A stretch of DNA of 7,240 bases from Acinetobacter sp. N54.MGS-139 (GCA_000980495.1 LARN01000066.1:1-7240); one strand, 5' to 3'; numbered from the stretch's first letter, positions 1-6,639 are shown. Notes: generated by a model from the letters alone, not told the origin. Numbers and translations are program-made.

Positions 1-9
1 CCCAATCAA

Positions 10-17
10 CTCCTCCT
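10..17 (-). promoter_or_regulatory. Shine-Dalgarno of a gene starting left of the window
   Basis: On the minus strand these bases read AGGAGGAG, a near-perfect match to the anti-Shine-Dalgarno of 16S rRNA. Nine further bases (TTGATTGGG) remain before the edge. The start codon is therefore either the TTG at 9-7, which is rather close, or one just beyond position 1. The gene itself is not visible, so its identity is unknown. Confidence 0.5.
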
Positions 18-107
18 GAATGGAAAATTTCGGCCAGATCCTTTGAAAATTAAGTCTCTAAAGGCCATTGGGAAGAATCAAGCATTTTACAGAGCTTCCT
101 TAATATT

Positions 108-144
108 ATTATAGGGGGAAATAATTTATAAAAACCCCTATAAT
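108..144. repeat. 10-bp AT/G inverted repeat with TATAAT in both arms
   Basis: ATTATAGGGG (108-117) is matched by its exact reverse complement CCCCTATAAT (135-144) across a 17-base AT-rich loop. Each arm carries a consensus -10 hexamer TATAAT, one on each strand (139-144 plus, 113-108 minus). No good -35 box stands at the right distance on either strand. It could be an operator, a promoter region or a transcript hairpin; the sequence does not decide. Confidence 0.5.
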
Positions 145-147
145 CGA

Positions 148-179
148 ATATTTGTGTGATGTTGGGATAGAACAAATAT
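148..179. repeat. 8-bp inverted repeat, possible operator
   Basis: ATATTTGT (148-155) and ACAAATAT (172-179) form a perfect dyad with a 16-base spacer, so the arm centres lie about 24 bp apart. It begins three bases after the neighbouring 10-bp inverted repeat. Two adjacent dyads in a probable promoter region suggest regulator binding, but no regulator can be named. Confidence 0.35.
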
Positions 180-278
180 CAGAGAAAATACTTACGACTG
201 CTGTACGGCGGCTATTTCGGACAGTTTTCGATTATTGACCACTGTTTTTAAGGCTGAGAAAGCTCGCCCGGAAGTAGC

Positions 279-300
279 AAAAGGCCCCATGCTGGGGCCG
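279..300 (-). terminator. Intrinsic terminator downstream of lysA
   Basis: On the minus strand a 6-bp all-GC stem GGCCCC/GGGGCC with a 5-base loop (AGCAT) is followed by TTTTGC. It lies about 90 bases past the lysA stop codon in the same direction, where the lptM-lysA transcript should end. The T tract is short, so termination may be incomplete. Confidence 0.65.
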
Positions 301-387
301 TTCGATGTTCGGTGTTTATCGGAACTAGGCTGAAAGCGTGCTTGAGCTAGCGTCGGCTTTCCAGTTTCCCGCGGATCTCTCTGAGCT

Positions 388-1674
388 CTATTTAGAAGGA
401 TCAATCAGAATTTCGTCCGAGAAGAGCTCTTCGTGGCATTGGCGCTTACGAATAAGCGTGGCTTTGTCTCCGTCCACCAATACTTCTGCTGGAAGGCAGC
501 GGGAGTTGTAGTTGGAAGCCATTGACATGCCATAGGCGCCGGCACTCAGCATTGCCAAGACGTCTCCTTCTCCCACATTCAGCAGTCTATCCTTGCCGAG
601 CCAGTCTCCGGTTTCACATACCGGTCCCACAACATAGCAGTACGTTTCTTTCCCTTCTTTTCTGGGCTTGACCGGAACAATCTGCATCCAGGCTTGGTAG
701 AGCGTCGGGCGGATCATGTCATTCATGCCGCAGTCAACGATGCAGAAGTTCTTCAGCTCACCTTGTTTCATGTACTGAACCGTCATCAGCAGCGCTCCGC
801 TGTTTCCGACTAAAGAGCGGCCGGCTTCAAAAATCATCTCTTTGTCGCCGTAACCGCGTTTAACCAGAACTCGGCGCAAAGCAGCGACGAGAACTGTCGG
901 GCTCGGCACTGCTTCCGTGCTGTATTGAATACCTAAACCGCCGCCGAAATCGATATGCTGAAGTTCAATGCCGTTCAGACGGAGTTTATCGAGCAGGGTG
1001 CAGAGCTTTTCGCACGCATCCACAAAGGGCGCGGTGTCCGTAATCTGAGAACCGATATGGCAGTCAATACCCACGACTTCAAGTTCAGGGCTGCGGGAAG
1101 CTTTTAAGTAAAGCTCGACGGCCTGATCGTAGGCGATACCGAATTTGTTTTTCTTGAGACCGGTTGAAATGTAGGGATGTGTTTTAGCGTCCACATCCGG
1201 ATTGACGCGGAAAGAGACGCGGGCCTTTTTGCCTTTCTTTTGAGCAACGGCAATGACTCGGTCTAATTCGGCCGGAGATTCAATATTGAAGCATTTGATA
1301 TTTGCGTCGAGCGCTGCTTCGATTTCATGATGAGTTTTGGCAACACCCGAAAAAATCACTTTGCTCGTGTCGCATCCGGCGGCTTGAATTCGACGCAGTT
1401 CTCCCTCGGAGACGATATCGAATCCTGCTCCGAGCTCTCCGAGCAAACGAATGATGGAAAGATTCGAATTTGCTTTAACGGCAAAGCACATCAGATGCTT
1501 ATAGGGCTCAAGCGGTTTTTGATAGCTCTGGAAAGCAGTGACGATGGCCCGTTTGGAATAGACGTATAGAGGTGTTCCGAAGCGGGCCGCGAGATCTTTT
1601 AACGGGACGTTTTCGCACCAAAGAGTACCGTCCTTCCAGGCGAACTCTCGGTCATTAGGAAGAGAGAGATTCAT
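388..1674 (-). CDS. lysA: Diaminopimelate decarboxylase
   Basis: LysA is a cytosolic PLP enzyme that decarboxylates meso-diaminopimelate to L-lysine, the last step of the DAP pathway. The 428-residue length is normal for the family. Visible landmarks are the PLP Schiff-base lysine K67 in FAVKAN, HIGSQ with H206, the phosphate-binding GGGLGIQY at 244-251, EAGRSLVGNSG at 283-293, the catalytic cysteine C353 in GPVCETGD, and YGMSMASNYNSR at 381-392. The N-terminal TIM barrel and the C-terminal beta domain are both complete. It lies 26 bp downstream of lptM on the same strand, so the two are probably co-transcribed. Only a weak ribosome site (ACAAAG) precedes the ATG, so translation may depend partly on upstream ribosomes. 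Identification is secure. Confidence 0.97.
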   Translation of the reverse strand: MNLSLPNDREFAWKDGTLWCENVPLKDLAARFGTPLYVYSKRAIVTAFQSYQKPLEPYKHLMCFAVKANSNLSIIRLLGELGAGFDIVSEGELRRIQAAGCDTSKVIFSGVAKTHHEIEAALDANIKCFNIESPAELDRVIAVAQKKGKKARVSFRVNPDVDAKTHPYISTGLKKNKFGIAYDQAVELYLKASRSPELEVVGIDCHIGSQITDTAPFVDACEKLCTLLDKLRLNGIELQHIDFGGGLGIQYSTEAVPSPTVLVAALRRVLVKRGYGDKEMIFEAGRSLVGNSGALLMTVQYMKQGELKNFCIVDCGMNDMIRPTLYQAWMQIVPVKPRKEGKETYCYVVGPVCETGDWLGKDRLLNVGEGDVLAMLSAGAYGMSMASNYNSRCLPAEVLVDGDKATLIRKRQCHEELFSDEILIDPSK

Positions 1675-1700
1675 CTTTGTATTGAACCCATGAATTTATG

Positions 1701-2012
1701 TTAGTAAGCCGTCGACATCGGATTATTCGGCGTAGAACGCAGAGGACTTGTGACGCTGTCGGGCAGCTGCTCGGTTGCGTCTCCCGGATTTTTGTCGGTT
1801 CCTTCTGCCGGTAAAGTTTCATCCTGAGCCTTTTGGGCGGCATCGGCGGGAGCGGCACCAACCGTGTCCTCGCCGGTCATTTCATTGATTTGCTGTCCGA
1901 TTCGGGAGAGGTACGAATCATTCGGGTTAGGCGGCAGGTACAGAGGGCCTTTGATTCCGCAGCCTGTTAAGAGAAGGCACGGAAAGAATAAAATGAGGGA
2001 ACGTTTCAGCAT
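1701..2012 (-). CDS. lptM: LptM-like (YifL-type) small outer-membrane lipoprotein
   Basis: This 103-residue protein starts with a lipoprotein signal peptide: K3 and R4, a hydrophobic stretch, and the lipobox LTGC with the lipidated cysteine at C18. Directly after it comes GIKGPLYLPP, the hallmark of LptM/YifL, whose E. coli member reads GLKGPLYFPP. In E. coli LptM binds the LPS translocon LptDE and helps its correct disulfide assembly. The remaining 75 or so residues are acidic, rich in Pro, Asp and Thr, and probably disordered, as in the family. I place the start at 2012, which gives a normal signal peptide; an in-frame ATG at 2030 would put an acidic MVDLSI in front, and no Shine-Dalgarno precedes either codon. 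A longer frame back to 2162 is only antisense to cyaY. It is next to lysA, as commonly seen in Betaproteobacteria. Confidence 0.88.
   Translation of the reverse strand: MLKRSLILFFPCLLLTGCGIKGPLYLPPNPNDSYLSRIGQQINEMTGEDTVGAAPADAAQKAQDETLPAEGTDKNPGDATEQLPDSVTSPLRSTPNNPMSTAY
1989..1994 (+). promoter_or_regulatory. Possible -10 box for cyaY inside lptM
   Basis: TAAAAT matches the sigma-70 -10 consensus at five of six positions and would start transcription near 2001, about 28 bases before the cyaY ATG. The -35 region at the right spacing (TGTTAA, 1965-1970) is poor. It is listed because the cyaY promoter must lie within the lptM coding sequence given the 16-bp gap. Confidence 0.25.
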
Positions 2013-2028
2013 AATTGACAAATCTACC

Positions 2029-2322
2029 ATGACAAAAAGAGATTTTATCGAGTTATCGGAGAAAACCTTCAACGATATTGAGCAATTAGTTGATGACCAA
2101 TATCCCGATGTGGATTTTGATCGTGAAGGCAATGTCCTGACTCTGACACTTGAAGACGGCAAAGTCGTCGTGATTAACCGTCAGGAAGCCATGGAAGAGA
2201 TGTGGCTGGCCTCTCCGCTGGGAGGAATGCATTTTTACTATGACGATGCCGGCGTCCTCGTTAATCACCGCAAAGGAGAAAAGCCCTTTGCAGAGTGCTT
2301 AAAAACAGCATTGGAGTGCTGA
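2029..2322 (+). CDS. cyaY: CyaY, bacterial frataxin
   Basis: This 97-residue protein matches the bacterial frataxin family (about 105 residues). CyaY binds iron and acts on the IscS-IscU cysteine desulfurase complex, tuning iron-sulfur cluster assembly in the cytosol. Visible features are an N-terminal helix rich in acidic residues (E8, E11, D16, E18, D22, D23, then D27, D29, D31), the proposed iron/IscS surface, and the conserved sheet INRQEAMEEMWLASPLGG at 49-66, close to INRQEPLHQVWLATKQGG of E. coli. The C-terminus is a few residues shorter than in E. coli. The start at 2029 aligns with the E. coli N-terminus (MTKRDFIEL against MNDSEFHRL). An upstream in-frame ATG at 1993 has a better ribosome site (GGAAAG) but would add 12 residues overlapping lptM. 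folP follows after one base. Confidence 0.92.
   Translation: MTKRDFIELSEKTFNDIEQLVDDQYPDVDFDREGNVLTLTLEDGKVVVINRQEAMEEMWLASPLGGMHFYYDDAGVLVNHRKGEKPFAECLKTALEC
2042..2072 (-). promoter_or_regulatory. Candidate promoter of lptM-lysA inside cyaY
   Basis: On the minus strand TTGAAG (2072-2067) and TAAAAT (2047-2042) form a sigma-70-like pair with a 19-bp spacer, somewhat longer than ideal. Transcription would begin near 2035, only about 5 bases before the ATG at 2030 and about 23 before the preferred lptM start at 2012. It is inferred from consensus matches alone. Confidence 0.3.
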
Positions 2323-2323
2323 G

Positions 2324-3172
2324 ATGAGTCAGAAGTTTTGGCAGTGCCGCGATCGGAGCATCGATTTGTCCTCCCCAAAAATTATGGGTATCGTCAACGT
2401 CACTCCCGATTCATTCAGTGACGGCGGCAAATATTATTCCTCCGTACAAGCAATTGAGCACGGTTTTCAGTTGGCAGAAGAGGGCGCCGATATTCTGGAT
2501 ATCGGCGGCGAGTCCACTCGGCCGGGAGCAGATGAAGTAAGCGTTCACTCCGAATTGGAGCGCGTGATTCCTGTGATTGAGGCGTTGAGCGCACGCGGGT
2601 TGGTGGTTTCTGTGGATACCAGTAAACCGGAAGTGATGACAGCGGCAGCTCAGGTCGGAGCTCAAATTATTAATGATGTGTATGCGCTTCGTCGGGAAGG
2701 AGCAATAGAAGCAGCAGAAAAGAGCGGGTGCGGTGTGTGTCTGATGCACATGCAAGGAGAGCCGCGCACGATGCAGAAAAATCCCGTTTACAACGATCTG
2801 ATGGCCGAGGTAAAGAGTTTTCTAGCAGAGAGAGCTCAAGCATTGAGAGATCTCGGAGTCCCGGCAGAAAGAATCGTTTTAGATCCGGGTTTCGGATTCG
2901 GAAAGACGGTTTCACAGAATTTTGAACTGCTTGCAAAGACAGAAGATTTTTTATCATTAGGTTATCCGCTTTTGTACGGCATGAGCCGGAAGTCTTCGCT
3001 CGGAGCCGTGACCGGAGTTGCGAAAGCAGAAGAACGGTTAATTTCTTCCGTAACTGCGCATTTGCTTGCTGTCGAGAGAGGCGCGTCGATTGTACGAGTC
3101 CACGACGTTAAACAAATGAAGGAAGCGCTCACGGTTTACAACGCAATGATTCACTACAAGGATTTGAAATGA
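2324..3172 (+). CDS. folP: Dihydropteroate synthase
   Basis: FolP joins p-aminobenzoate to 6-hydroxymethyl-7,8-dihydropterin diphosphate to give dihydropteroate in folate synthesis, and is the target of sulfonamides. The 282-residue TIM-barrel length is normal. Both family signatures are intact: [14 protein letters not shown] at 22-35 (diphosphate and metal site) and [11 protein letters not shown] at 59-69. Further conserved sites are IINDV at 115-119, DPGFGFGK at 187-194 (pterin site), SRKSSLG at 221-227 and RVHDV at 258-262. No insertion is apparent in the loops where resistance duplications are known, though that is only a visual check. GGAG lies 7 bases before the ATG. cyaY ends one base upstream, and the stop overlaps the glmM start as ATGA, so translation is probably coupled on both sides. 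Confidence 0.97.
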   Translation: MSQKFWQCRDRSIDLSSPKIMGIVNVTPDSFSDGGKYYSSVQAIEHGFQLAEEGADILDIGGESTRPGADEVSVHSELERVIPVIEALSARGLVVSVDTSKPEVMTAAAQVGAQIINDVYALRREGAIEAAEKSGCGVCLMHMQGEPRTMQKNPVYNDLMAEVKSFLAERAQALRDLGVPAERIVLDPGFGFGKTVSQNFELLAKTEDFLSLGYPLLYGMSRKSSLGAVTGVAKAEERLISSVTAHLLAVERGASIVRVHDVKQMKEALTVYNAMIHYKDLK

Positions 3173-4506
3173 GTCGAAAATATTTTGGAACGGACGGTGT
3201 CAGAGGCAGAGTCGGTCAGACTCCGATCACGCCTGAATTTGCCATGCTTTTGGCACAGGCGGCCGGCCGCATTCTCAAACAGCAGACAACCGACGGAGAG
3301 GTCGGTGTTTTTATCGGAAAAGATACCCGCGTCTCAGGCTATATGCTGGAAGCCGCTCTTCAGGCCGGATTCTTAAGCGCCGGCGTAGACGTGATGCTCG
3401 GCGGTCCGCTTCCGACACCGGCCGTTGCCTATCTCACAAGAGCACAGAGACTGAGTGCCGGTGTTGTTATCTCTGCCTCTCATAATCCTTTCTATGACAA
3501 CGGCATCAAGTTTTTCTCGGATAAAGGAACGAAGCTCCCGGATGAGATGGAACTGCAGATTGAAAGAGAGATGGACCGCGGGTTCAGCTGTGTGGACAGT
3601 GCACGCCTCGGAAAAGCCCGCCGTCTCGATGACGCGGCAGGCCGTTACGTTGAATTCTGCAAGAGCACATTCCCGTCAGATCTGGATTTGAAGGGCTTCA
3701 AGATTTATGTGGACTGTGCCAACGGTGCGGCCTACCACATTGCGCCGGATGTTTACCATGAACTCGGCGCTGCTGTCGTATGCGGCGGTAATACGCCTGA
3801 CGGATTCAATATCAATGAGGGTGTCGGCGCAACTCATACAGAAACTCTGCCGGATCGCGTTCAAAAGGCTGGCTGCGACATCGGTATCGCACTCGACGGA
3901 GATGCTGACCGTCTGATCATGGCAGACCGCCATCAGGTCTATAACGGCGATCAGCTGCTTTATCTTATTGCTAAAGACCGCCTGAACCGCGGAGCGCTTA
4001 AAGGCGTCGTCGGCACGCTCATGACCAACTTCGCGATTGAAAAGCAGTTCAAGACACTTGGCGTTCCGTTCCACCGCGCCAAGGTTGGTGACCGCTATGT
4101 TTTAGAAGTCATGCTTAAGGAAGGCATTGATTTAGGCGGAGAAGGCTCGGGCCACCTCATTATTTTGGATAAGCAGACCACCGGTGACGGTATCGTTTCG
4201 AGCCTCCAAGTTCTGTCTGTACTGGCACGCAACCGTTCTACGCTCGAATCGGTTCTTTCCGAAGTTGCTCTGACGCCTCAGGTTCTGATTAACCGCCGAT
4301 ATAAAGCCGGCTACGTTTGGAATGAAGATCAGTCGCTCCTTGACGCGATCAAGACCGTTTCGAAAGAGCTGGAAGGCAAGGGCAGAGTTTTAGTGCGCGC
4401 TTCGGGGACGGAACCGTTGGTCCGTGTTATGGTGGAATGCGAAGATATCGGTGAAGCGAAAAAGCATGCTCAGGCATTAGCCGAACTCATTCCGCTCGAA
4501 GCATAA
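3169..4506 (+). CDS. glmM: Phosphoglucosamine mutase
   Basis: GlmM interconverts glucosamine-6-phosphate and glucosamine-1-phosphate, supplying UDP-GlcNAc for peptidoglycan and LPS. Its length of 445 residues equals that of E. coli GlmM. All four alpha-D-phosphohexomutase sites are visible: the phosphoserine loop [16 protein letters not shown] with S104 before the histidine, the Mg-binding DGDADR at 243-248, the sugar-binding GGEGSGH at 323-329, and the phosphate-binding [11 protein letters not shown] at 410-420. The start overlaps the folP stop by 4 bp, with AAGGA 6 bases upstream, indicating tight coupling. The folP-glmM pair is conserved across Beta- and Gammaproteobacteria. Here it is unusually preceded by cyaY and followed directly by phoB. 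Confidence 0.97.
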   Translation: MSRKYFGTDGVRGRVGQTPITPEFAMLLAQAAGRILKQQTTDGEVGVFIGKDTRVSGYMLEAALQAGFLSAGVDVMLGGPLPTPAVAYLTRAQRLSAGVVISASHNPFYDNGIKFFSDKGTKLPDEMELQIEREMDRGFSCVDSARLGKARRLDDAAGRYVEFCKSTFPSDLDLKGFKIYVDCANGAAYHIAPDVYHELGAAVVCGGNTPDGFNINEGVGATHTETLPDRVQKAGCDIGIALDGDADRLIMADRHQVYNGDQLLYLIAKDRLNRGALKGVVGTLMTNFAIEKQFKTLGVPFHRAKVGDRYVLEVMLKEGIDLGGEGSGHLIILDKQTTGDGIVSSLQVLSVLARNRSTLESVLSEVALTPQVLINRRYKAGYVWNEDQSLLDAIKTVSKELEGKGRVLVRASGTEPLVRVMVECEDIGEAKKHAQALAELIPLEA

Positions 4507-4510
4507 GGAG
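4505..4510 (+). promoter_or_regulatory. Shine-Dalgarno that decides the phoB start
   Basis: AAGGAG lies 2 bases before the first of two tandem ATG codons (4513) and 5 bases before the second (4516). The spacing of 5 is workable and 2 is not, so the second ATG is favoured. The site overlaps the glmM stop codon region (TAA at 4504-4506), linking phoB translation to the end of glmM. Confidence 0.65.
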
Positions 4511-4515
4511 AAATG

Positions 4516-5208
4516 ATGACGACATCCGTTCTGATTGTAGAAGATGAGCCGTCAATTTTGGAGTTAATTTCTTATACCTGTCGGACTTCCGGAATGGAAG
4601 TCCGTAAGGCAGCGAACGTTGCCGAAGCAAAGAAAAATCTTGAAGCAGCCAAGCCGGATATCATCCTGCTGGACTGGATGCTTCCGGATTGTGCCGGTCT
4701 GGAATGGCTGTATGAACTTCGGCGTTATCACAGCAACGAAAGCCTGCCGGTCATCATGCTCACTGCGCGCGGACAAGAGGACGACAGGGTTCGAGGTTTA
4801 GAAGCAGGCGCGGATGACTATGTGACCAAACCCTTCTCTCCGAGGGAGCTGGTCGCCAGAATTCGTGCCGTCATCCGCCGCAAAGGCGGAGATGCGCTTC
4901 CTGATACGCTGCGTGTCGGGCCGCTTGAGATTGATGCCGAGCGGTACGAAGCACGCGTTAACGGCAAACCCCTGCGTCTGTCGGCTGTGGAATTTAAATT
5001 TCTTCAGGTTTTTGCCAAGCATCCGGGGCGTGTTTATTCACGCGCTCAGCTCATCGATAAGGTATGGGGCGTCGGTGCGGACATCGATGAAAGAACGGTT
5101 GATGTGCACATGCTTCGCCTGCGCAAACAGCTAGCCGGCACAGCGGCGGCTGATTTTATTGAGACGGTTAGGGGCGTCGGATATCGAGCTTCGAATTTAA
5201 AGACCTAA
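4516..5208 (+). CDS. phoB: PhoB-type phosphate regulon response regulator (OmpR/PhoB family)
   Basis: This 230-residue protein (E. coli PhoB has 229) is a receiver domain (about 1-120) joined to an OmpR/PhoB winged-helix DNA-binding domain (about 128-228). Started at 4516, its key residues fall at the E. coli PhoB numbers: acidic pocket E9, D10, E11, phospho-acceptor D53 in LLDWMLP, switch T83 and K105 in TKPFSP. The recognition-helix region DERTVDVHMLRLRKQL is close to PhoB's DRTVDVHIRRLRKAL. It would be phosphorylated by PhoR and activate phosphate-starvation genes. It follows glmM with a 9-bp gap and no Pho box of the CTGTCAT type is visible upstream, so it is probably expressed with the housekeeping operon. 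Family assignment is certain; the phosphate role rests on similarity and the adjacent PhoR. Confidence 0.92.
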   Translation: MTTSVLIVEDEPSILELISYTCRTSGMEVRKAANVAEAKKNLEAAKPDIILLDWMLPDCAGLEWLYELRRYHSNESLPVIMLTARGQEDDRVRGLEAGADDYVTKPFSPRELVARIRAVIRRKGGDALPDTLRVGPLEIDAERYEARVNGKPLRLSAVEFKFLQVFAKHPGRVYSRAQLIDKVWGVGADIDERTVDVHMLRLRKQLAGTAAADFIETVRGVGYRASNLKT

Positions 5209-5213
5209 AGGAA

Positions 5214-5239
5214 TCGACTCCGAGGCAAGACTCAGTCGA
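5214..5239 (+). repeat. Hairpin just after phoB
   Basis: TCGACT (5214-5219) pairs with AGTCGA (5234-5239), and after a two-base CC bulge GAG (5222-5224) pairs with CTC (5231-5233), leaving a 6-base loop. It starts 6 bases past the phoB stop. No T tract follows, so it is not a standard intrinsic terminator; it could stabilise the phoB transcript end or mark a processing point. Confidence 0.45.
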
Positions 5240-5268
5240 GTTTAGAAACCCCCGGAAACTCAACATCC

Positions 5269-5288
5269 CGCCGACCAATAGGTCGGCG
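5269..5288 (+). repeat. GC-rich 8-bp hairpin in the phoB-phoR spacer
   Basis: CGCCGACC (5269-5276) and GGTCGGCG (5281-5288) form a perfect 8-bp stem with the tetraloop AATA. This is a very stable RNA hairpin. It is followed by CCGGCTCC and not by T residues, so it lacks the tail of an intrinsic terminator. A Rho-assisted or processing role is possible, reducing phoR relative to phoB. Confidence 0.55.
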
Positions 5289-5310
5289 CCGGCTCCTATC
5301 AAATGAAAAA

Positions 5311-5331
5311 TTACTAGTTAACTACTAGTAA
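5311..5331. promoter_or_regulatory. Inverted repeat before phoR resembling a TrpR-type operator
   Basis: TTACTAGT (5311-5318) and ACTAGTAA (5324-5331) are exact inverse complements separated by TAACT. It ends 12 bases before the phoR ATG and occupies the place of a Shine-Dalgarno, which is otherwise missing. The sequence contains ACTAGTTAACTA, matching the first 12 bases of the E. coli trp operator core ACTAGTTAACTAGT; the dyad here is 3 bp wider. It could be a DNA operator or an RNA stem hindering phoR translation. No binding protein can be named. Confidence 0.45.
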
Positions 5332-5343
5332 AAAGACTGAAAC

Positions 5344-6441
5344 ATGACTGATAAAAACCATACCAAGTTTGAAGAGAAAGAGCTTCGATTTCGTCAGACG
5401 CTCAGCGCGCTTCCTGACGGTGTCGTGCTCCTGAGAAAGGACTTGGTGATTCAATGGATGAACCGCATCGCAGAACGAGATCTTTCGCTGGATCCCGAAA
5501 AGGACGTCGGTAAGAAGCTGACGGATGTGTTTACGAATCCGGAATTTATTCAGCACATTCAGTCTGAACGCTGGAAAGCTCGTCAGCTTATCGATCTGCC
5601 CGACGGACGAGTTTTAGAAGTTCGCGTGATTTCTGCCGGTAAGAAGTACACAGTCGTCGTGACGCGAGACATTACCGAATCCAAACGAATCGATGACTTC
5701 CGCCGAGATTTCGTCGGAAACGTTTCTCATGAATTAAGAACTCCGCTGACAGTGATTCAAGGATTCTTGGAGCTCGCAACCGAAAATCCGAACCTCAATG
5801 AAGAGGATCGTCTGCACTGGGAAATGATGCTGGAGCAGGCGGAGAGGATGCGCGCACTGGTGGATGACCTCCTGGCGCTGTCTCGATTGGAGCAGGATGC
5901 GGCGCCGGCATCACGCGAGCTCATCGATGTCGATGAAATCTTGGAGGAGGCGGTGGCCGAAGGACGAATGATTTCGGGCGGCGCGCATGAAATTAAGATC
6001 ACGAAAGTGGCGCCGGAAGGAATCCTCGGAGACTTTAAAGATATGCGAAGCGCCGTCACTAATCTCGTGACGAATGCCGTCCGCTACACGCCGAAGGACG
6101 GAAAGATTGAGCTTTCTTGGGAAGTGAAAGACGATCACGGGATTTTGTCGGTTAAGGACAACGGGATCGGTATTGCACCGGAGCATATTCCACGCGTGAC
6201 TGAGCGCTTTTACCGCGTGGATAAATCGCGATCCAGAGAGACAGGCGGAACCGGCCTCGGACTTGCCATCGTGAAGCATGTTTTGTTCCGTCACCAGGCT
6301 CAGCTCCAGATCGAGTCTGAACTCGGGAAAGGTTCGACTTTCAAGATCATTATTTCTAAAGCTCGGTTAGCGCCGCCGATCAACAGCAAAGAGCTTCTTT
6401 CAGGAACGGCTCCGGGAAGCACTCCGGTCTTGGGCGTATGA
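5344..6441 (+). CDS. phoR: PhoR-type sensor histidine kinase lacking the membrane segment
   Basis: This 365-residue histidine kinase is the likely partner of PhoB. It has a PAS domain (about 15-110), the dimerisation helix with phospho-acceptor H129 in VSHELRTPLTV, and a complete ATPase domain: N box around N240-N244, G1 DNGIGI at 272-277, F box ERFYRVDKSRSR at 287-298 and G2 GGTGLGLAIVKH at 301-312. The stretch PEHIPRVTERFYRVDKSRSR is nearly identical to E. coli PhoR. E. coli PhoR (431 residues) has about 85 extra N-terminal residues with membrane helices; here the protein begins almost directly at the PAS domain and no hydrophobic segment is visible, so it should be cytosolic. An in-frame TGA at 5338-5340 excludes a longer start, and the spacer is too short to encode the missing part. 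There is no clear Shine-Dalgarno. A Pro/Gly/Ser-rich tail of about 25 residues ends the protein. Confidence 0.9.
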   Translation: MTDKNHTKFEEKELRFRQTLSALPDGVVLLRKDLVIQWMNRIAERDLSLDPEKDVGKKLTDVFTNPEFIQHIQSERWKARQLIDLPDGRVLEVRVISAGKKYTVVVTRDITESKRIDDFRRDFVGNVSHELRTPLTVIQGFLELATENPNLNEEDRLHWEMMLEQAERMRALVDDLLALSRLEQDAAPASRELIDVDEILEEAVAEGRMISGGAHEIKITKVAPEGILGDFKDMRSAVTNLVTNAVRYTPKDGKIELSWEVKDDHGILSVKDNGIGIAPEHIPRVTERFYRVDKSRSRETGGTGLGLAIVKHVLFRHQAQLQIESELGKGSTFKIIISKARLAPPINSKELLSGTAPGSTPVLGV

Positions 6442-6639
6442 AGGTTCGGGCAGCCGCCGGCTAAAGAGTTGACCTCACAGTGCGGACTAGGAATTGATGG
6501 GATTTGGCTATCTTCGGAAGTGAGACCGGCAAAAAAGCAGCCGGGTGCGGTGGAAATTTTTTCTAAAGTTGAGTAGAATCACGATTCCGGTCCGACGTAA
6601 ATTTATTCGGAAGCTTTCAAAGCAAGCATTTTGGAATTG

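Larger units (their letters stand above)
1..387. other. Non-coding region between lysA and a gene left of the window
   Basis: I find no convincing gene in this 387-bp stretch. Reading in the minus direction it holds the lysA-side terminator (near 279-300), then an AT-rich zone with two inverted repeats (108-144 and 148-179), then a strong Shine-Dalgarno (10-17). This order fits a terminator followed by the promoter and leader of a further minus-strand gene lying just outside the window. The longest open frame here overlaps the 3' end of lysA and has a composition unlike a real protein. Confidence 0.6.

Noticed and set aside
192..404. A 70-residue minus-strand frame beyond lysA
   Set aside because: It overlaps the lysA 3' end and the terminator stem, has no good ribosome site and no recognisable protein character.
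1864..2028. N-terminal extension of cyaY
   Set aside because: The added 55 residues are antisense to lptM and frataxins begin at the MTKRDF position; only the ATG at 1993 remains a minor alternative.
2013..2162. N-terminal extension of the lptM frame back to 2162
   Set aside because: The extra 50 residues are antisense to cyaY and would bury the lipoprotein signal peptide inside the protein.
6512..6565. Intrinsic terminator after phoR
   Set aside because: CCGGC and GCCGG around an A-rich loop give only a 5-bp stem, and the T run begins well over 10 bases after it, so the geometry is wrong.
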